Source: an uncultured Enterorhabdus sp.
GTDB lineage: Bacteria > Actinomycetota > Coriobacteriia > Coriobacteriales > Eggerthellaceae
Direction: 5' to 3'
DNA: 64,000 bases
NCBI GenBank assembly: GCA_947645965.1
Contig: CANSES010000002.1
Coordinates: 1-64,000, forward strand
Shown: piece by piece, positions 26,273 through 35,283 of the stretch
Layout: each line of letters begins with the position of its first letter
How positions within the stretch are numbered: the first letter of the stretch is position 1
Notes under the pieces: model-generated
What the model was told of the DNA's origin: nothing
Seen by the model: the letters and a program-made list of their open reading frames with translations, nothing else
Database searches by the model: none
Position numbers and translations under genes: made by a program

Positions 26273-27484
26273 CTACCGCGGAATCGCAGCGGCGGCGTTG
26301 CCGCCGGCTTCCGCGCTCTGGGTGCGCAGGCGCCCGGCCACGAGGGCCACCACGAAGATGGCGGCGGCGAACAGAACCAGTACCCCCACAGCCGGCAGCA
26401 CGCCCACCGCGGCCCCTTCGGCCCCCACGGCGGCGTTCAGGCCCTCGCCGAGCCAGTACACCGGCGTGAACGTGGCCACGGCGCGCACCGCCTCGGGCAT
26501 GAGGTCGAGGCTGATCCACGTGCCGCCGAGAAAGGTCAGCACCATGCCCGTGATGTTCCCCACGGTGTTCGACGCGTTCTCGCCGCAGCCGAGCTGCCCG
26601 AGCAGAAACGCCAGAGCCAGCGGGATGAGCATGAATGCCAGCTCCACCCCGAGGGCCCGGGCGAGCGTGCCGGGCGGCAGCGCCGCCGCCGAGTATCCGA
26701 AGGCCACCAAGCCGATACCCATGATGACCGTCCAGACCGCGAGAGCCACCACGAGCCCCGCCACCAGCTTCTGCAGGCCCAAGCGCACGCTGGACGTCGG
26801 CGCCACGATGACGCGGCGGCGCACATCGGTGCGGTTGAACGCCCCCATGAGGATGCCCACGGACACCACCACGGCCACGGCGAGCGGGTAGGCGCTCCAC
26901 ATCAGGTAGAACAGGAAGGCCTCGCTGCCGGTCGCCGCGCCGGGCACGGGCACCTCTTCCACCACCGCCTCGTGCTCGTTGGCCGCCTCGGCCTGGGCCA
27001 CCAAATCCGACGGCGAGGCCTCCGGCTGCAGGATGGCGACGGCCCGCACGAGGCTAAGGTACTGGTTCACCTGCGTGTCCACCAGCATGGCGGCCATGGA
27101 CTCGAAGCTGAACACCACGTCCAGCGCCGGCGCCGGGCCGTCCCCGCGGGCAGCGGCCAGGTAATCATCCTGAAAGCCAGCGGGCACGATGAGCAGGTAG
27201 TCCACCTCCCCCGTGGCCACGGCGTCCTGGCAGGCCCGCGCCTCGTCGGCCACCTCCACCGACGGCCCCTGCTCGGCCAGGAAGGCCGCCACCGAGCGGG
27301 AGAGCTCGCTGTCGTCCCGGTCGATCACCGCGAAGGGCACTTCGGCCCGCTCGTAGCCCTCGGGCACCGGCGGGTACACGCCGCTGGTGACGAACAGGCC
27401 CATGAGGCTCAAGAACCCCACGTAGACGATCAGATAGATGGGGTGCCGCACCACCACCTCCAAGGCATATTTACAGGCTTGCAT
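26273..27484 (-). CDS. ABC-2 type transporter permease (module 1, second permease)
   Basis: A 403-residue permease: one N-terminal helix (HPIYLIVYVGFLSLMGLFV), a ~150-residue extracytoplasmic domain, then about five helices ending in FAAAIFVVALVAGRL. This YhgE/ABC-2 layout is typical of exporters for antibiotics, lipids or peptides. It overlaps the preceding permease gene by 14 bases and should form a heterodimer with it. Transcribed divergently from a two-component system that probably controls it. Substrate unknown. Confidence 0.85.
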   Translation of the reverse strand: MQACKYALEVVVRHPIYLIVYVGFLSLMGLFVTSGVYPPVPEGYERAEVPFAVIDRDDSELSRSVAAFLAEQGPSVEVADEARACQDAVATGEVDYLLIVPAGFQDDYLAAARGDGPAPALDVVFSFESMAAMLVDTQVNQYLSLVRAVAILQPEASPSDLVAQAEAANEHEAVVEEVPVPGAATGSEAFLFYLMWSAYPLAVAVVVSVGILMGAFNRTDVRRRVIVAPTSSVRLGLQKLVAGLVVALAVWTVIMGIGLVAFGYSAAALPPGTLARALGVELAFMLIPLALAFLLGQLGCGENASNTVGNITGMVLTFLGGTWISLDLMPEAVRAVATFTPVYWLGEGLNAAVGAEGAAVGVLPAVGVLVLFAAAIFVVALVAGRLRTQSAEAGGNAAAAIPR

Positions 27485-28658
27485 AGCGCTGCCTCCTCAT
27501 GAACAAGGCGCTGAGGGCGAACAGCGCCACGGCGAACGCGCCGAGGACGGCCATATTCCCCGCGAACACGTCCAGGCCGTCGTAGTAGTACAGGCTGTAG
27601 AACACGTCGCAGATGGCCTTCGCCGGATTCAGCGACGAGAGCAGCGGGAAGTCCCGCGCCACCGTATCGGCCAGGGCCATGCAGGGCTCGCCGTAGAGCC
27701 CCGTGAACAGCGAGAGCAGGCAGACCAACCCGGTCAGGATACCGGTCTTGGAACCGACGTCGATCTTGGGAAGCGACCCCAGGGCCGCACCCAGAGCGCA
27801 GGCCACGAGCGCCGCGCCGGCCAAGCCCACCACGCACCAGCCCTCGCGGCCGGCGAAATCAACGCCTACGACGAACCGCGTATACAGAAACGCGATGACC
27901 AAACAGCCGAAGGACAGAAGCCAGCAGGCCGCAAGCGTGGCCGCGAGCGTGCGCGTGCGCCCGATGGCCCCCAGCGCCCGGCGCGCCCCCAAAGGCGAGA
28001 GATTCGGCTGGGTCCAGCACACGGCGCACACGGCTATCTGGGCACCGAACAGAGCGGCCATGGCGAACAGGGCGTAGTAGAAGCGCACCGACTGCTTGGG
28101 AGCGCCGTGAGTGAGCGCCACCTCCTCGGTGACGGCGCCGCCATCGAAGGCCTCCGCGACCCGTGCCGGGTCGGCGAATGCCCGCGAGTCGGTCTCGGCA
28201 AGGGCCCTCATGAGATCGGCATCGCGCCCGTAGGTGGCCACCACCGATTCCAGGATGCTGCGGTTGATGGCGTCACCGTCGGCCGTGGGGTTGATCTTGA
28301 CACCGGGAGCCACGGCCAGCACTGGCTCCCCTTCCCCGTTCACCGACAGCACGCCGGCCACCTCGCCGGCGATCAGGGCCGCCTGGGCTTCCTTCTCGTC
28401 GACGAAGGAGCGCAGGGCCAGCAACGAGTCGTCGCCGGCCTCGCCGAGGGAGGCGACCACCCCCGAGAAGGGCGACCCGTCCCAGGCCTTATCGGCCACC
28501 ACGCCCGTGGGCACCGGGTCGTAGTCGGTCATGTCGTCGAGCCCCGCGAACAAGAACATGAAGATGGTCGCCATCAGCAGGGGGAAGACGAGCGACCAGA
28601 TGAACAGCGCCTTCTCGCGCACAAGCGCCCGCAGGGTACTCACGAATAACGTAGCCAT
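27471..28658 (-). CDS. ABC-2 type transporter permease (module 1, first permease)
   Basis: A 395-residue permease with the same plan as its partner: N-terminal helix ALFIWSLVFPLLMATIFMFLF, an outside domain of ~150 residues, and five or six C-terminal helices (e.g. FYYALFAMAALFGAQIAVCAVCW; GILTGLVCLLSLFTGLYG). Sequence similarity to the partner is low. It starts 9 bases after the ATPase stop. Confidence 0.85.
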   Translation of the reverse strand: MATLFVSTLRALVREKALFIWSLVFPLLMATIFMFLFAGLDDMTDYDPVPTGVVADKAWDGSPFSGVVASLGEAGDDSLLALRSFVDEKEAQAALIAGEVAGVLSVNGEGEPVLAVAPGVKINPTADGDAINRSILESVVATYGRDADLMRALAETDSRAFADPARVAEAFDGGAVTEEVALTHGAPKQSVRFYYALFAMAALFGAQIAVCAVCWTQPNLSPLGARRALGAIGRTRTLAATLAACWLLSFGCLVIAFLYTRFVVGVDFAGREGWCVVGLAGAALVACALGAALGSLPKIDVGSKTGILTGLVCLLSLFTGLYGEPCMALADTVARDFPLLSSLNPAKAICDVFYSLYYYDGLDVFAGNMAVLGAFAVALFALSALFMRRQRYASL

Positions 28659-28667
28659 GGCGCGCCC

Positions 28668-29705
28668 CTAATCCCGCAGCTCTTTGCCGGTGATTTCCAA
28701 GAACACGTCGTTCAAGGTCGGCGGTTCGGCGTACACGCGGCCCGGGGCGCACCCCTCGGCGGCCAGCACGGCCAGCACGTCGGCCACGTTGCGGGCCCCC
28801 TGCTCGCACTGCACCGTCAGCTCCGGCTCGCTGTAGGTCACGCGGCGCACATGGGGCAGCGCGGCCAGGCGCTCGCGGGCAGTCGGCGCGAGCCCCGCCA
28901 CCTCCACCATGATGCGCTCGCCGGCGCCCACCATGGCCTTCAGCTCGCCGTTGGTGCCCACGGCCACCGAACGGCCGCGATCCATGATCATGATGCGCGA
29001 GCAGATCTCCTCCACCTCTTCCATATAGTGGCTCGTGTACACCACGGTGCAACCGCGCTCGTTCATGGCGCGAATACCCTCCAGAATGGCGGCGCGGCTC
29101 TGGGGATCCACGGCCACGGTGGGCTCGTCGAAGAAGGCGAGCTGGGGTTTGTGGGCAATGCCGCAGGCGATGTTCAGCCGGCGCAGCAGACCGCCCGACA
29201 GCTTCCGCGGCCGAAAGCCCGTGTAATCGCCGAGCCCCACGAACTCGATGGCCTCTCCCACGAGCCGGGCCCGCTCGCGCCGGTCGTCCACATACAGGGC
29301 GCAGAAGAAGTCGATGTTCTCCCGCACGGTCAGCTCGTCGAACAGGGCCACGTTCTGGGGCACCACGCCGATCTTGCGCTTCAGGTCGTAGCGCGTGGGG
29401 GTCATGGGCTCACCGAACAGGCGGATGGAGCCCTTGTCGAAGGTGAGCAGCTGCAAGATGCAGTTGATGGCCGTGGTCTTGCCCGAGCCGTTGGGGCCTA
29501 AAAGCCCGAAGATCTCCCCGGGGGCGATGGTCAGGCTGAAGTGGTCGAGAGCCACCACGTCGCCGTAGCGCTTCACCAGGTTGTCCACGGCCACGATGCT
29601 GTCGGCCGCCCCAGGGCCCGCGTTCGGGGCCGTCGGCGCCGCCGCGGGGGCGTTGGCGGGACTCGGGGCGGCATCGGTGGCTGCCGTTGTCGAGATATCG
29701 TCCAT
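28668..29705 (-). CDS. ABC transporter ATP-binding protein (module 1)
   Basis: A 345-residue ATPase. Walker A is GPNGSGKTT, the signature LSGGLLRRL, Walker B LAFFDEPT and the switch histidine follows in YTSHYMEE. An Ala/Pro-rich N-terminal extension of ~35 residues precedes the domain, and a ~100-residue C-terminal domain of the DrrA/NatA type ends in PTLNDVFLEITGKELRD. First gene of the three-gene exporter operon. Start ATG follows GAGAAGGAG. An imperfect palindrome (29768-29782) sits just upstream of its likely promoter. Confidence 0.9.
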   Translation of the reverse strand: MDDISTTAATDAAPSPANAPAAAPTAPNAGPGAADSIVAVDNLVKRYGDVVALDHFSLTIAPGEIFGLLGPNGSGKTTAINCILQLLTFDKGSIRLFGEPMTPTRYDLKRKIGVVPQNVALFDELTVRENIDFFCALYVDDRRERARLVGEAIEFVGLGDYTGFRPRKLSGGLLRRLNIACGIAHKPQLAFFDEPTVAVDPQSRAAILEGIRAMNERGCTVVYTSHYMEEVEEICSRIMIMDRGRSVAVGTNGELKAMVGAGERIMVEVAGLAPTARERLAALPHVRRVTYSEPELTVQCEQGARNVADVLAVLAAEGCAPGRVYAEPPTLNDVFLEITGKELRD

Positions 29706-29767
29706 GGACGCTCCTTCTCCGTTTTCGTTGCTGCCGCCATTATTTCAGGGGCCGCGCCGTCGCAGAA

Positions 29768-29782
29768 GTGCCAAATGTCACG
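29768..29782. promoter_or_regulatory. Response-regulator site candidate 1 (ABC side)
   Basis: GTGCCAAATGTCACG, an imperfect dyad GTGnCA-AA-TGnCAC. On the minus strand it directly abuts the expected -35 position of a weak promoter with AATAAT at 29744-29739. An identical 15-mer occurs at 29923-29937. Confidence 0.65.
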
Positions 29783-29922
29783 AATCCGCCGCGTCCTTTC
29801 CGGGGTGCCTTCCCCGCGCGCCTTCTCCGGTCGCGCCGGCAGCAGCCGAGGCCGTGCTCCGGGCACCTTTCCAACCACGGCAACGCCCATGCCCGCCCCC
29901 GCCCGTCCCTCACGGCAGGGGG

Positions 29923-29937
29923 GTGCCAAATGTCACG
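29923..29937. promoter_or_regulatory. Response-regulator site candidate 2 (two-component side)
   Basis: Exact second copy of GTGCCAAATGTCACG, 28 bases upstream of the TATAAT that drives the kinase gene. Two copies in the divergent control region, one per promoter, suggest control of both the exporter and the two-component operon by the NarL-type regulator at 31105-31821. Confidence 0.65.
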
Positions 29938-29965
29938 GTTTTCGCGCGGGGCGCCGCGCGCCCCT

Positions 29966-29971
29966 TATAAT
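29966..29971 (+). promoter_or_regulatory. TATAAT six bases before the kinase ATG (leaderless mRNA)
   Basis: TATAAT-GGCCCC-ATG: transcription starting seven bases after the hexamer would begin at the A of the start codon. No Shine-Dalgarno fits. A leaderless transcript is therefore predicted. Confidence 0.6.
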
Positions 29972-29977
29972 GGCCCC

Positions 29978-31108
29978 ATGGATCGCATCATCGACGAAAT
30001 CGTCCTTCTCGGGCTGGGAATTCCCCTCCTGCTGCTCGTTCCCGCCGCACCCGCCACGGTGGCGGTGCTGCTCGTCGCCGTGGTGGTCACCGGCCTGCTG
30101 GAGCTGCTCGACGGCCGCAACTTCCCGGGGGCTCGGGCCGCGGGCTTCGCCCTGGTAGGCGCCTTTCTGGCAGCAGCTCTCGCGCTGCCGAGCGCGGCGG
30201 CCTTCGTGCCCCTGGCGGCCTACAATGCCGTGGCTTTCTCCCTGGGGCCGCTGCGCTTCGCGTGGCCCGCGGCCCTTGCGGGGGCGATCGCGTCCAGCGA
30301 CAGAACCCTGGCCATCGCGGCCCTCTTGCTGGGCGCGCTGGCCTGCCTCATGGCCTGGCGCACCCGCCGCCACCGCGCGGAACGGGCGTCCTTGCAGCGC
30401 ATGCGCGACGCCGTGCAGGAGGACCGCCTGGCCCTGGCCGCCCGCACTCGCGACCTGTCCGAGCGCCAAGATTTGGAAGTCAGCTGCGCCGTGCTGGACG
30501 AGCGGGCCCGCATCGCCCGAGAGATCCACGACAACGTGGGGCACCTGCTCACCCGCTCGGTGCTGCAAGTGGAGGCCCTCACCGTGGTGCACGGAGACGA
30601 CGCGGCCCTCGGCGCCGAACTGAAGGCCGTGGGCGCCACCCTCCACGACGCCCTCCATTCCGTGCGCACGAGCGTGCACAACCTCCACGACGATGCCTTC
30701 GACCCCCGCACCGCCTTGGAAGGGGTGCTGGGGGAATGCCCCGGCCTTACCGGCTCCCTCACCTTCGAGGCGACGGCCCTGCCGCGGCCCGTGGGGCTCG
30801 CCGTCCTCGCCATGGTGCGGGAGGCCCTCTCCAACGCCCGGGCCCACGGCAACGCCACCGCGGCGGCCGTCGCCGTAGTAGAGTTTCCCGGGTTCTACCA
30901 GCTCACCGTGGAAGATAACGGCCGCCGGCCCGTCGAGGGCCCCGGCAGCGGTGCCGACGAAGTAGACCGGCGCGGCCTCGGCCTCACCTCCATGGAGGAG
31001 CGGGTAGGCGCCCTGGACGGCACGTTCTCCTGCGGGCCTTTGCCGGTGCCCCGGACCGGCTGGCGCGTGTTCGCCACTTTCCCAAAGGAACAGGAGGTGC
31101 GCCCATGA
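29978..31108 (+). CDS. NarL-type sensor histidine kinase (HisKA_3)
   Basis: A 376-residue kinase. Four or five membrane helices fill residues ~8-130 with no large extracellular domain, like intramembrane-sensing kinases. The phosphoacceptor is His184 in ARIAREIHDNVGHLL (HisKA_3). The ATPase domain has VREALSNARAHGNA (N-box), VEDNGRRP and RGLGLTSMEERV (G-box). It overlaps the regulator gene as ATGA. Paired with a divergent ABC exporter, it may sense membrane stress or the exported compound. Confidence 0.9.
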   Translation: MDRIIDEIVLLGLGIPLLLLVPAAPATVAVLLVAVVVTGLLELLDGRNFPGARAAGFALVGAFLAAALALPSAAAFVPLAAYNAVAFSLGPLRFAWPAALAGAIASSDRTLAIAALLLGALACLMAWRTRRHRAERASLQRMRDAVQEDRLALAARTRDLSERQDLEVSCAVLDERARIAREIHDNVGHLLTRSVLQVEALTVVHGDDAALGAELKAVGATLHDALHSVRTSVHNLHDDAFDPRTALEGVLGECPGLTGSLTFEATALPRPVGLAVLAMVREALSNARAHGNATAAAVAVVEFPGFYQLTVEDNGRRPVEGPGSGADEVDRRGLGLTSMEERVGALDGTFSCGPLPVPRTGWRVFATFPKEQEVRP

Positions 31109-31821
31109 GCGCTGACCATCCCCTCTCCGTGGTGCTCGTGGATGACGACGCCCTCGTCGGCTCATCGCTGCGCACCATTCTGGAAGCGCGCGGCACCGTG
31201 ACCGTGGCCGCCCTGGGCACGAAGGGCGCCGAGGCCGCGGCCCTCTACGAGGCCCATCGCCCCGATATCATGCTGCTCGACATCCGCATGCCCGACATGT
31301 CGGGCCTGGCGGCGGGTGCGGCCATCCTGGCGGCCCACCCCGAGGCACGGGTAGTCTTCCTCACCACCTTCGCCGATGACGACTACATCGTGCAGGCGCT
31401 GCGCATCGGGGCCCGCGGCTATCTCATCAAGCAGGAGGCCGCCGGCCTGGCCGAGGCCCTCTCGGCCGTCATGGAGGGCCAGATGGTCTTGGGCTCCGAC
31501 GTCACCGAGCGCGTGACCGCCCTCATCGGTCGCCCGACTGGCCATGGGACCGCGGGCGATTCCGGGGCGCATTCTGCCTCGGCCTCCCCCACCCCCGCCG
31601 TCGGCCGCAATGCGCACGCCCCCGCCGGCCCCGCCTTCGCCGCGGGCCTCACCGAGCGGGAGCGCGACATTGCCGCCCTCATCGCCGAGGGACTCGACAA
31701 CCGCGAGATCGCCCAGGCCCTCTACCTCTCCGAGGGCACCGTGCGCAACCACATCTCCGCCATCCTTCAGAAAGTCGGCCTCAAGAACCGCACCCAAATA
31801 GCCATCGCCTGGTGGCGGTAG
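31105..31821 (+). CDS. NarL/FixJ-family response regulator
   Basis: A 238-residue regulator. Receiver domain: acidic triad DDD at 13-15, phosphoacceptor Asp59 in LLDIRMPDMSG, and Lys in GYLIKQEAAG. A ~40-residue Ala/Pro/Gly linker leads to a LuxR HTH: GLTERERDIAALIAEGLDNR, LYLSEGTVRNHISAILQKVGLKNRTQ. It probably binds the two identical palindromes at 29768 and 29923. Confidence 0.92.
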   Translation: MSADHPLSVVLVDDDALVGSSLRTILEARGTVTVAALGTKGAEAAALYEAHRPDIMLLDIRMPDMSGLAAGAAILAAHPEARVVFLTTFADDDYIVQALRIGARGYLIKQEAAGLAEALSAVMEGQMVLGSDVTERVTALIGRPTGHGTAGDSGAHSASASPTPAVGRNAHAPAGPAFAAGLTERERDIAALIAEGLDNREIAQALYLSEGTVRNHISAILQKVGLKNRTQIAIAWWR

Positions 31822-32024
31822 GCCCCTGTACGGCAGCCGCCCGCAGCACCGCAAGCCGGGCAGCCGCGCAGCCGCACAAACGGGCCGCCCGCCTCAGCCG
31901 AGGTCCACCCCTCCGTCCATGAGCAGCGGCCCCGCAGCCCGAGTGCGACGATCTCACGTCCCAGCGGCCGTTGCGCAATTTCGTGCAAGAACCCGGGCGG
32001 TGCCACGGGTATCATGGAACCCTT

Positions 32025-32123
32025 ATGAATCAACTCAGGGAACAACCACGGAAACCAGCACGACGGATCTTCAAGGAGCGCTTCGGCGTTACCCCGAGCG
32101 CTTATCGAAAGGCGGTCTCATGA
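32025..32123 (+). pseudogene. AraC-family regulator remnant (C-terminal tail)
   Basis: A 33-codon frame whose last half reads IFKERFGVTPSAYRKAVS, the hallmark end of the second HTH of AraC/XylS proteins. The rest of the DNA-binding and sensor domains are absent; upstream bases in this frame show no family similarity. Its TGA overlaps the ATG of the EamA exporter (ATGA). It looks like the residue of a deleted regulator that once preceded the exporter, though translation of the short frame, helping to couple the exporter, is possible. Confidence 0.7.
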
Positions 32124-33007
32124 AAGCCCATATCCTCGCGGCGTTTACGGTGTTCGTCTGGGGCGTGACCTTTGTCTCCACGAAGGTGCTGCTTGCGGAC
32201 TTCTCGCCGTTTTGGATCCTGTTCATACGGTTCGTCCTGGGGTTCATGGCCCTGTGCTGCCTGCGGCCGCACCGGCTGCGCCTGCGCGAGAGGCGCCACG
32301 AGCGGCTCTTCGCCTGCGCGGGACTCACGGGCATCGCCTGCTACTTCCTCATGGAGAACATCGCGCTCACCTTCACGAGCGCCACAGCCGTGGGTGTCAT
32401 CGTGGCCACTTCTCCTCTGTTCACCGCGATCATCGCCCTGGCGCGGGGCCATCGCGGGGCGCTCACGCTGCGCTTCGTGGCGGGATTCGTCATCGCCATG
32501 ACCGGCATCGCGCTCGTCAGCTTCGCGAGCGGCGGCGCGGTGGGAGGCGACGTGGCGGCCAACCTCATCGGCTGCGGACTGGCCCTGGCAGCGGCCCTGG
32601 TGTGGGCCATCTACTCCACCACGGTTGCGGCCATCGCCGAGGCGGGCTACGAGACCCTCGCCTCCACCAAGCGCATCTTCGGCTGGGGCCTCCTGTTCAT
32701 GCTGGTCGCCCTGCCCTTCGGCGGACCCCTGCCGGATCTTTCCGCCCTGGCCGATCCCGTGAACGCCGGCAACCTGGCCTTCCTCGGCCTCGGCGCCTCG
32801 GCCGCTTGCTTCGTCACCTGGGGATTCGCCGTGAAGCATCTGGGGGCCGTCACCACGAGCACCTACATCTATCTCGTGCCGGCTGTGACCGCTGCCACCT
32901 CGGTCGTGGTGCTCGCCGAGCCCTTCACCGCCCCCATCGCGAGCGGCCTCGCGCTCACCATCGGCGGCCTCGTGCTGTCGAACTCCTCGGAACGCGACGC
33001 TTCATAG
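32120..33007 (+). CDS. EamA/DMT-family exporter
   Basis: A 295-residue drug/metabolite transporter with ten helices from two EamA repeats: HILAAFTVFVWGVTFVSTKVLL opening the first, and GCGLALAAALVWAIYSTTVAAIAE opening the second; the family segment GAVTTSTYIYLVPAVTAATSVVVLAEP closes it. It probably exports a metabolite or amino acid. ATG 32120 has AAAGGCGGT upstream. A second, only distantly similar EamA protein lies convergently at 33172. Confidence 0.9.
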   Translation: MKAHILAAFTVFVWGVTFVSTKVLLADFSPFWILFIRFVLGFMALCCLRPHRLRLRERRHERLFACAGLTGIACYFLMENIALTFTSATAVGVIVATSPLFTAIIALARGHRGALTLRFVAGFVIAMTGIALVSFASGGAVGGDVAANLIGCGLALAAALVWAIYSTTVAAIAEAGYETLASTKRIFGWGLLFMLVALPFGGPLPDLSALADPVNAGNLAFLGLGASAACFVTWGFAVKHLGAVTTSTYIYLVPAVTAATSVVVLAEPFTAPIASGLALTIGGLVLSNSSERDAS

Positions 33008-33030
33008 CCGGCCAGCCGTACCGGCGGCAC

Positions 33031-33055
33031 GGGCGGGCTGAAGCCCGCCCCTACG
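33031..33055. repeat. REP-like palindrome (copy 2)
   Basis: GGGCGGGCT-GA-AGCCCGCCC then CTACG, between convergent EamA genes. It differs from the copy in xseB (14352-14376) by a compensatory base pair. It may also act as a bidirectional terminator here. Confidence 0.7.
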
Positions 33056-33171
33056 ATCATCCTGCGAATACCTTCCGTCTGCGAGCCCTGGCGTGCGCCG
33101 CGCACCTTCCGACCGCGAGCGCACGCCGGGCGGCTGCGACCGCGCTCCCGCGCCGGTGCGCTCCAGCCAGC

Positions 33172-34152
33172 CTAGCGCATCAGCGCGGGGAACAGGGCCG
33201 CCGCCTTGGCGGGCACGAACACCGGGCCGCGGCGACGGGGGACGCGAGCCGGGACATCGGCGCGCGGGGCGCCCTTGCGGCCGTCCACGTAGGTGGCGGC
33301 GATCACCGTGATCACGATCACCGCGGCACCCACCAGACCGGTAACCGACAGGGTCTCGCCCAGCCACCAGTAGGCGAACAACGCCGTGAACACGGGCTCG
33401 CCGGTCAGCAGCAGCGACACTGTGGTGGACGAGAGCCGATCAAGGGCCACGGTCTGCAAGAAGAACGTGAGGCAGGTGGACAGAAGCGCCAGAAACGCGA
33501 TGATGCCCCAGGCCATCGGCTGCACTGCCGCCAGATTCACCGGCGCCTCGAAAGCCAGGGCGCAGCCGAGGCAGAGCCCGAAGGACACCACGATCTGGGT
33601 GCCGGCCACGGTGATGGCGTCAAGTTCCGCCAGGGCCTGCTTGCCCAGCACCAGAGCGCCGGCCAAAGCCACCGACGACCCCAGGGCCATGATCTCCCCC
33701 AGGCCGAAGGCGAGGCTGCCGCCCTGGCTGCATAGCAGGTACAGCCCCGCGGCCACAGCCACCTGGAAGGGGATGATCGCCCGCGGGTAGCGCGTGCGCT
33801 CGGCCAGCATGGACAGAAACGGCGTGAACACCACGGGGAGCGCCACCAAGAAGCCCACGTTGGTGGCCGTCGTCAGATCCAGCGCCACGTTGCAGAACAG
33901 ATACGACAGGGCCATGCACAGCGCCGCGGGCAGCCAGGCGCGCACGCGCACCGTGCGCAGGCCCGTGTACATGCGACGCCCGAACAGCGCCACGAACACG
34001 AGCGACGCGAGGCCGAAGCGCACGGCCAGGCACCACAGCGGCGAGATGGACTCGTAGGCGAACTTCGTCACAGCGCTTCCCGATCCGAAAATGATCACTT
34101 CGATGAGCACGAAGGCCACAAACGGCCAGCGTGCAGTCTTCCACCGATCCAT
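33172..34152 (-). CDS. EamA/DMT-family exporter controlled by divergent LysR
   Basis: A 326-residue, ten-helix DMT transporter: FVLIEVIIFGSGSAVTKFAYESISPLWCLAVRF, then ALDLTTATNVGFLVALPVVFTPFLS, and the second repeat GSSVALAGALVLGKQALAELDAITVAGTQIVV with LLLTGEPVFTALFAYWWLGE. The ~35-residue basic tail is cytoplasmic. ATG 34152 has GGGGGAGAG upstream. Divergent from a LysR gene 210 bases away, the usual layout for a regulator and its target exporter. Confidence 0.88.
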   Translation of the reverse strand: MDRWKTARWPFVAFVLIEVIIFGSGSAVTKFAYESISPLWCLAVRFGLASLVFVALFGRRMYTGLRTVRVRAWLPAALCMALSYLFCNVALDLTTATNVGFLVALPVVFTPFLSMLAERTRYPRAIIPFQVAVAAGLYLLCSQGGSLAFGLGEIMALGSSVALAGALVLGKQALAELDAITVAGTQIVVSFGLCLGCALAFEAPVNLAAVQPMAWGIIAFLALLSTCLTFFLQTVALDRLSSTTVSLLLTGEPVFTALFAYWWLGETLSVTGLVGAAVIVITVIAATYVDGRKGAPRADVPARVPRRRGPVFVPAKAAALFPALMR

Positions 34153-34298
34153 CTCTCCCCCTCTCGCTCGCGAAGATGGCCGCACGGGGCGGCCACCTCT
34201 TAAAGGCATCAATTTCCCAACCCCTGGCGGGGCTTTCTTTCTTTGTTTCAGGAACGGATGCCATAGTAAGGCTCTTATAAATGAAAGTAAAACGAGAA

Positions 34299-34331
34299 TT
34301 CTTGTAAAACATTTCAAGAAAGTCTTATACT
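34299..34331 (+). promoter_or_regulatory. LysR operator and promoter
   Basis: TTCTTG-N10-CAAGAA (34299-34304 and 34315-34320) is a perfect dyad of the LysR type. It overlaps the promoter TTGTAA (34302-34307) - 18 bp - TATACT (34326-34331) of the lysR gene, so autorepression is likely, with activation of the divergent exporter. Confidence 0.7.
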
Positions 34332-34362
34332 GATGCAACTGCACCACCAAGAAAGGCATGGC

Positions 34363-35250
34363 ATGGCGAACCAGAAATACGATGCGTTTCTCGCCGTCGC
34401 CCGCCGCGGCAGCTTCAAGGCGGCGGCCGAGGAATTGGGCTATACTCAGGCCGGTATCAGCTATCTCGTTAACGCCTTGGAAAAGGAGCTGGGCCTCACC
34501 TTGTTCCTGCGGGAATACGGCGGCGTGCACCTCACCACCGAGGGCCGCGACATCCTCGAACTTGTGCAGGCGATCAACGCCGACGAGCAGGCCCTGACCA
34601 CCCGCGTGCGCGAGCTTGCCCATCGCGAAGGGGGCCTCGTGCGCGTGGGCGCCTTCACGAGCGCCGCCATCGAGTGGTTCCCCGAGATCGCCAAGGCCTT
34701 CCTCGCCCGCTACCCCAAGATCGACCTGAAGCTGCTGTGCATCGACGACGAGGACGAGCTGGTGGACGCCGTCTGGGAGGGCCGCGCCGACTGCGCGTTC
34801 TCCATCGCCCCCGACCGCCGCCACCTGGACGCCGTGGCCCTGCACACCGACCCGCTGCTCGTGGTGCTGCCGCCCGACCATCCCCTGGCCGACGCGCCGG
34901 TCTTCCCCACCGAGGCCTTGGCGAGCGAGCCCTACGTGCAGCTCCAGGGCAACGCGCGCCCCTCGGAGATGGAGGCGCTGTTCGAGGCCAACGGCGTCAC
35001 GCCCAACGTGCGCTTCACCGTGGACTCCGACTACGGCGTCATGGCCATGGTCAGCGCCAGCCTGGGATTCTCGGTACTGCCGAGCCTCATCCTGTCGCGA
35101 CCGCTGTTCCCCTTGGCCGTGCTGCCCGCCGAGCGCGAGTGCGCCCGCGAGATCTCGCTGGCCGTGCGATCCTGGGAGGCGGCATCGGCCGCCACCCACG
35201 CCTTCGTGGAAACCGCCCAGGCCTGGGTCGCCGAGCGCTACCCCGCCTGA
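34363..35250 (+). CDS. LysR-family transcriptional regulator
   Basis: A 295-residue LTTR. The winged HTH is at residues ~5-62: [46 protein letters not shown]. The effector domain follows (VRVGAFTSAAIEWFPEIAKAF; LPPDHPLADAP). ATG 34363 has GAAAGG seven bases upstream; an upstream in-frame ATG has none. It probably controls the divergent EamA exporter through the TTCTTG-N10-CAAGAA site. Confidence 0.92.
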   Translation: MANQKYDAFLAVARRGSFKAAAEELGYTQAGISYLVNALEKELGLTLFLREYGGVHLTTEGRDILELVQAINADEQALTTRVRELAHREGGLVRVGAFTSAAIEWFPEIAKAFLARYPKIDLKLLCIDDEDELVDAVWEGRADCAFSIAPDRRHLDAVALHTDPLLVVLPPDHPLADAPVFPTEALASEPYVQLQGNARPSEMEALFEANGVTPNVRFTVDSDYGVMAMVSASLGFSVLPSLILSRPLFPLAVLPAERECAREISLAVRSWEAASAATHAFVETAQAWVAERYPA

Positions 35251-35283
35251 GCCCTGGCGCCCCCCCACAGTCCACTCCCACCT

